From contig JAUYMQ010000016.1 in the NCBI GenBank assembly GCA_030698575.1, positions 1-10,019 on the forward strand: a DNA stretch of 10,019 nucleotides, in the 5' to 3' direction. Shown here one piece after another: positions 7,863-10,019 of the stretch. Origin of the DNA: Deltaproteobacteria bacterium. Its GTDB lineage: Bacteria; JAUYMQ01. A model generated the notes under the pieces. The model was not told where the DNA came from and did no database searches. It saw only the letters and a program-made list of their open reading frames with translations. A program made the translations under genes and the position numbers. Position 1 is the stretch's first letter, and every line of letters begins with the position of its first letter.

Positions 7863-9316
7863 CAGAGCGACCTCACCACGGCTGCGAAGCGCTCTCCGCG
7901 CGCAGCGTAGCCCGAAAACATGTCGAAACTCGCGCAGGCGGGGGCCAGGAGGACGATGTCACCCGGCTCAGCGGTCTCGTGCGCCTTGGCTACCGCGTCG
8001 GCCATTCCCTGGGCCATGATGCATGGCACCACGCCCCCGAGCGCCTGCTTGATCCGCGGCGCCGCTTCTCCGATCAGAACGACGGCCCTCGCATGGCGGC
8101 TCACCGCCTCGCGCAGCGGCTCGAATCGGCAGGCCTTGTCCTTTCCCCCCGCGATCAAAATGACCGGGGAGGAGAATCCGGTGATTGCGCGCACCGCCGC
8201 GCCGGGGTTCGTCGCCTTGGAATCGTCGTAGTAAGCAACACCGTCGACCACACGCACCCGCTCGAGCCGGTGCGGCAGCCCGGGGAACTCGCCGAGAATC
8301 CGGCGAACGAGATCGGGCGAGGCGCCCGCGACGCGGGCGGCCAGCACGGCAGCCATCGCGTTCTCGATGTTTTGCGCGCCCTGGATGCGGATCTCGTTCA
8401 CCGGGTAGCGCTCCTCTGCACCGCTGAGCCGCAGGAGGAGCGAGTCTCCCTGCAGCGATATTCCTTCATCGCCAGCCTCCGGGCCTGCGCCGGAAAGGCT
8501 GCCAGAAAGGCTGCCAGAAAGGCTGAATGGCAGTCGTCGCGCCGGCGCCGTACGGGCCAGGGCGGCCACGCCGGCGTCGTCGGCGTTGTAGATGAGCACA
8601 TCGTCGTCCGCCTGCCGGGCGAAGATCCGGGCCTTGGCCGCCACGTAGGCCTCGAAGCTCCCGTGCCGGTCGAGGTGGTCCTCGCTCAGGTTCAGCAACA
8701 GCGCGATCCCCGGCCTGAAGCTCTCCACATGCTCGAGCTGGAAGCTCGAAATCTCGGCGACGGCCAGCTCCGCCGGCTCACTGCCGTCAGCGCAGTCGAT
8801 GAGTGGGGTCCCCAGGTTGCCACCCACGAAAACGGGGCCCCCGCCGGCCCGCATCATCTCGCCGATGAGCGTCGTGGTTGTGGACTTGCCGTTCGATCCC
8901 GTGACGGCGATGAGGGGGACGTCCAGAAACCTGCTGGCCAGCTCGATCTCGCTCCACACGGGCACCCCCTCCCGCGCCGCCGCGATGAGAAGCGGCGCCG
9001 TGGCGGGAACGCCGGGGCTCGGAAGGACGAGATCGAACCCCTCGAGGCCGGGCCAGACGGCCCCGCCCACGCGGCTCTCCGCGATCAACCCCTCTACCCG
9101 GGCGAGAGACGGCGCCAGCGCCCCTTCGGGGGCGTCGTCCTGCAGACAAACCTGCGCTCCCCGCGTGGCGAGAAACCGGGCGGCCGACACCCCCGTCTCG
9201 CCAAGGCCAAGAACGAGCACGCGCCGGCCCCGCAGATCGGGCCGTTCGGCGGCCCTGATCCCGAGACGGACGGTGGCGGGGTCCAGCGGCTCTTCGATGA
9301 TCAGCTGTGCATTCAT
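7862..9316 (-). CDS. murD: UDP-N-acetylmuramoyl-L-alanine--D-glutamate ligase MurD
   Basis: ATP-dependent cytoplasmic ligase that adds D-glutamate to UDP-MurNAc-L-Ala. The UDP-binding domain starts near residue 30 with RRVLVLGLGETGVSAARFL. The central domain has the P-loop TGSNGKSTT (139-147), EISSFQLE (188-195) and NLSEDHLDRHG (209-219). Lys228 in AAKARIF sits where family members carry a carbamylated lysine. The C-terminal domain has YDDSKATNPGA (363-373) and LLAPACASFDMFSGYAARG (456-474), a near-diagnostic MurD ending. At 484 residues it is longer than the roughly 440 of E. coli MurD. The excess is an N-terminal extension of about 25 residues plus a low-complexity SLSGSLSGSLSG segment (265-276). 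The ATG at 9316 lies 3 bases after the mraY stop with only a weak ribosome binding site, so translation probably depends on coupling. The function is sure; the start is fairly sure. Confidence 0.97.
   Translation of the reverse strand: MNAQLIIEEPLDPATVRLGIRAAERPDLRGRRVLVLGLGETGVSAARFLATRGAQVCLQDDAPEGALAPSLARVEGLIAESRVGGAVWPGLEGFDLVLPSPGVPATAPLLIAAAREGVPVWSEIELASRFLDVPLIAVTGSNGKSTTTTLIGEMMRAGGGPVFVGGNLGTPLIDCADGSEPAELAVAEISSFQLEHVESFRPGIALLLNLSEDHLDRHGSFEAYVAAKARIFARQADDDVLIYNADDAGVAALARTAPARRLPFSLSGSLSGSLSGAGPEAGDEGISLQGDSLLLRLSGAEERYPVNEIRIQGAQNIENAMAAVLAARVAGASPDLVRRILGEFPGLPHRLERVRVVDGVAYYDDSKATNPGAAVRAITGFSSPVILIAGGKDKACRFEPLREAVSRHARAVVLIGEAAPRIKQALGGVVPCIMAQGMADAVAKAHETAEPGDIVLLAPACASFDMFSGYAARGERFAAVVRSL
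8493..8525 (-). repeat. 12-base tandem repeat inside murD
   Basis: On the plus strand the unit GAAAGGCTGCCA occurs at 8493-8504 and 8505-8516, followed by a third copy truncated to GAAAGGCTG at 8517-8525. It is in frame in murD and encodes SLSG three times (residues 265-276), between the central-domain segment ending RLPF and a Gly/Glu-rich stretch. The copies are identical at the DNA level, which points to recent slippage rather than old selection. A multiple of three bases per unit keeps the frame whatever the copy number. Confidence 0.9.
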
Positions 9317-9319
9317 CCG

Positions 9320-10019
9320 CTATCGCAGTTTCAGCGACGAGAGCGCCGCCATCGCGAGAATGATGGAAATGATCCAAAAACGCACGATGATTTTGGGTTC
9401 AGCCCAGCCGCGGAGCTCGTAGTGATGGTGGATGGGCGCCATGGCGAAGATGCGCTTGCCCGTCCACTTGAAACTCGCGACCTGCAAGATGACGCTCAAA
9501 GCCTCGAGCACGAAAATCCCGCCGGCGATCGCCAGCAACAGCTCCTGCTTCGTCACCACCGCGACTGTTCCGAGCGCGCCGCCGAGCGCGAGGCTTCCCA
9601 CGTCCCCCATGAACACCTGGGCCGGGAAGGTGTTGAACCAGAGAAACCCGAGACCCGCGCCGAACACGGCCGCGCAGACGATCGACAGCGTGCCGCTTCC
9701 GGGGACATAGGGAATCTGAAGGTAGTTCGAGATCTGCTGGTTGCCCGCGAAGTAAGTCATCATGCCGAACGTGATGATGCAGGTGATAACCGGGCCGATG
9801 GCCAACCCGTCGAGTCCGTCCGTCAGGTTCACCGCGTTCGAGGTGCCGACGATCACGAGCATGACGAAGGGAATGTAGAACCAGCCGAGATCGGGCTGGA
9901 AATTCTTGAAGAAGGGCACCGTCAGGGTGGTGCCGAACTGGCTGTCCGGAAGCGCGTAGAGGAAGCCCGCCACGATGCCGGCCATGAGGAACTGCCAGAA
10001 GAGCTTCTGCTTCGCGGAA
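9320..10019 (-). CDS. mraY: Phospho-MurNAc-pentapeptide transferase MraY (3' part, N-terminus off the right edge)
   Basis: Integral membrane enzyme that transfers phospho-MurNAc-pentapeptide from UDP to undecaprenyl phosphate, making lipid I. About 232 C-terminal residues are visible. With a usual length near 360, roughly 125 residues lie beyond the right edge. The frame stays open to the edge, reading [19 protein letters not shown], so the Met at 9985 is internal and not the start. Family motifs are [16 protein letters not shown], with the acidic residues of the Mg-dependent active site, then [19 protein letters not shown], and the cytoplasmic loop [16 protein letters not shown] with its conserved triple His. 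Several hydrophobic helices alternate with these loops, and the protein ends SSLKLR. The stop is TAG at 9322-9320, 3 bases before murD. By usual dcw order, murF and murE would lie further right, but that is outside the window. Confidence 0.98.
   Translation of the reverse strand, partial: SAKQKLFWQFLMAGIVAGFLYALPDSQFGTTLTVPFFKNFQPDLGWFYIPFVMLVIVGTSNAVNLTDGLDGLAIGPVITCIITFGMMTYFAGNQQISNYLQIPYVPGSGTLSIVCAAVFGAGLGFLWFNTFPAQVFMGDVGSLALGGALGTVAVVTKQELLLAIAGGIFVLEALSVILQVASFKWTGKRIFAMAPIHHHYELRGWAEPKIIVRFWIISIILAMAALSSLKLR

Overview
The window is an uninterrupted stretch of a bacterial division and cell wall (dcw) cluster. Every gene lies on the minus strand, so transcription runs from the right end to the left. 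In transcription order the genes are mraY (3' part only), murD, ftsW, murG, murC, murB, ftsQ, ftsA and ftsZ (5' part only, cut by the left edge). I see no RNA gene, mobile element, CRISPR array, phage gene or defence gene. No gap between genes is longer than 78 bases.

The sequence is GC-rich by eye, and this creates many long but spurious open frames on the opposite strand. The organism is a Gram-negative-type bacterium making ordinary peptidoglycan. The gene order, and the wording of FtsA and FtsZ (FtsZ starting MFEFDD, FtsA starting MGKSDNLIVGLDIGTTK), remind me of deltaproteobacterial lineages such as Desulfobacterota or Myxococcota, or a related uncultured phylum. That placement is an inference from memory and not a database result. 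No ddl gene lies between murB and ftsQ, where many bacteria carry one.

Right part (about 4260 to 10019): lipid-linked precursor synthesis and polymerisation. MraY puts phospho-MurNAc-pentapeptide on undecaprenyl phosphate. MurB, MurC and MurD act earlier in the cytoplasm, making UDP-MurNAc and adding L-Ala and D-Glu. MurG adds GlcNAc to give lipid II, and FtsW polymerises lipid II at the septum. Left part (1 to about 3330): the divisome proteins FtsQ (membrane scaffold), FtsA (membrane anchor of the Z ring) and FtsZ (tubulin-like ring).

The genes are tightly packed. murD/ftsW and murC/murB overlap by 1 base, ftsW/murG abut, murB/ftsQ overlap by 4 bases (ATGA), and mraY/murD are 3 bases apart. 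This implies one polycistronic transcript with translational coupling. Only the ftsQ-ftsA (39 bases) and ftsA-ftsZ (78 bases) gaps have room for local control. The ftsA-ftsZ gap holds a hairpin directly next to an unusual run of eight G that serves as the likely ribosome binding site.

I found no undescribed system. The points worth a second look are small: the ftsZ leader hairpin, the poly-G ribosome binding sites of ftsA and ftsZ, a 12-base tandem repeat inside murD, and a C-terminal-peptide-like motif in the FtsZ linker.
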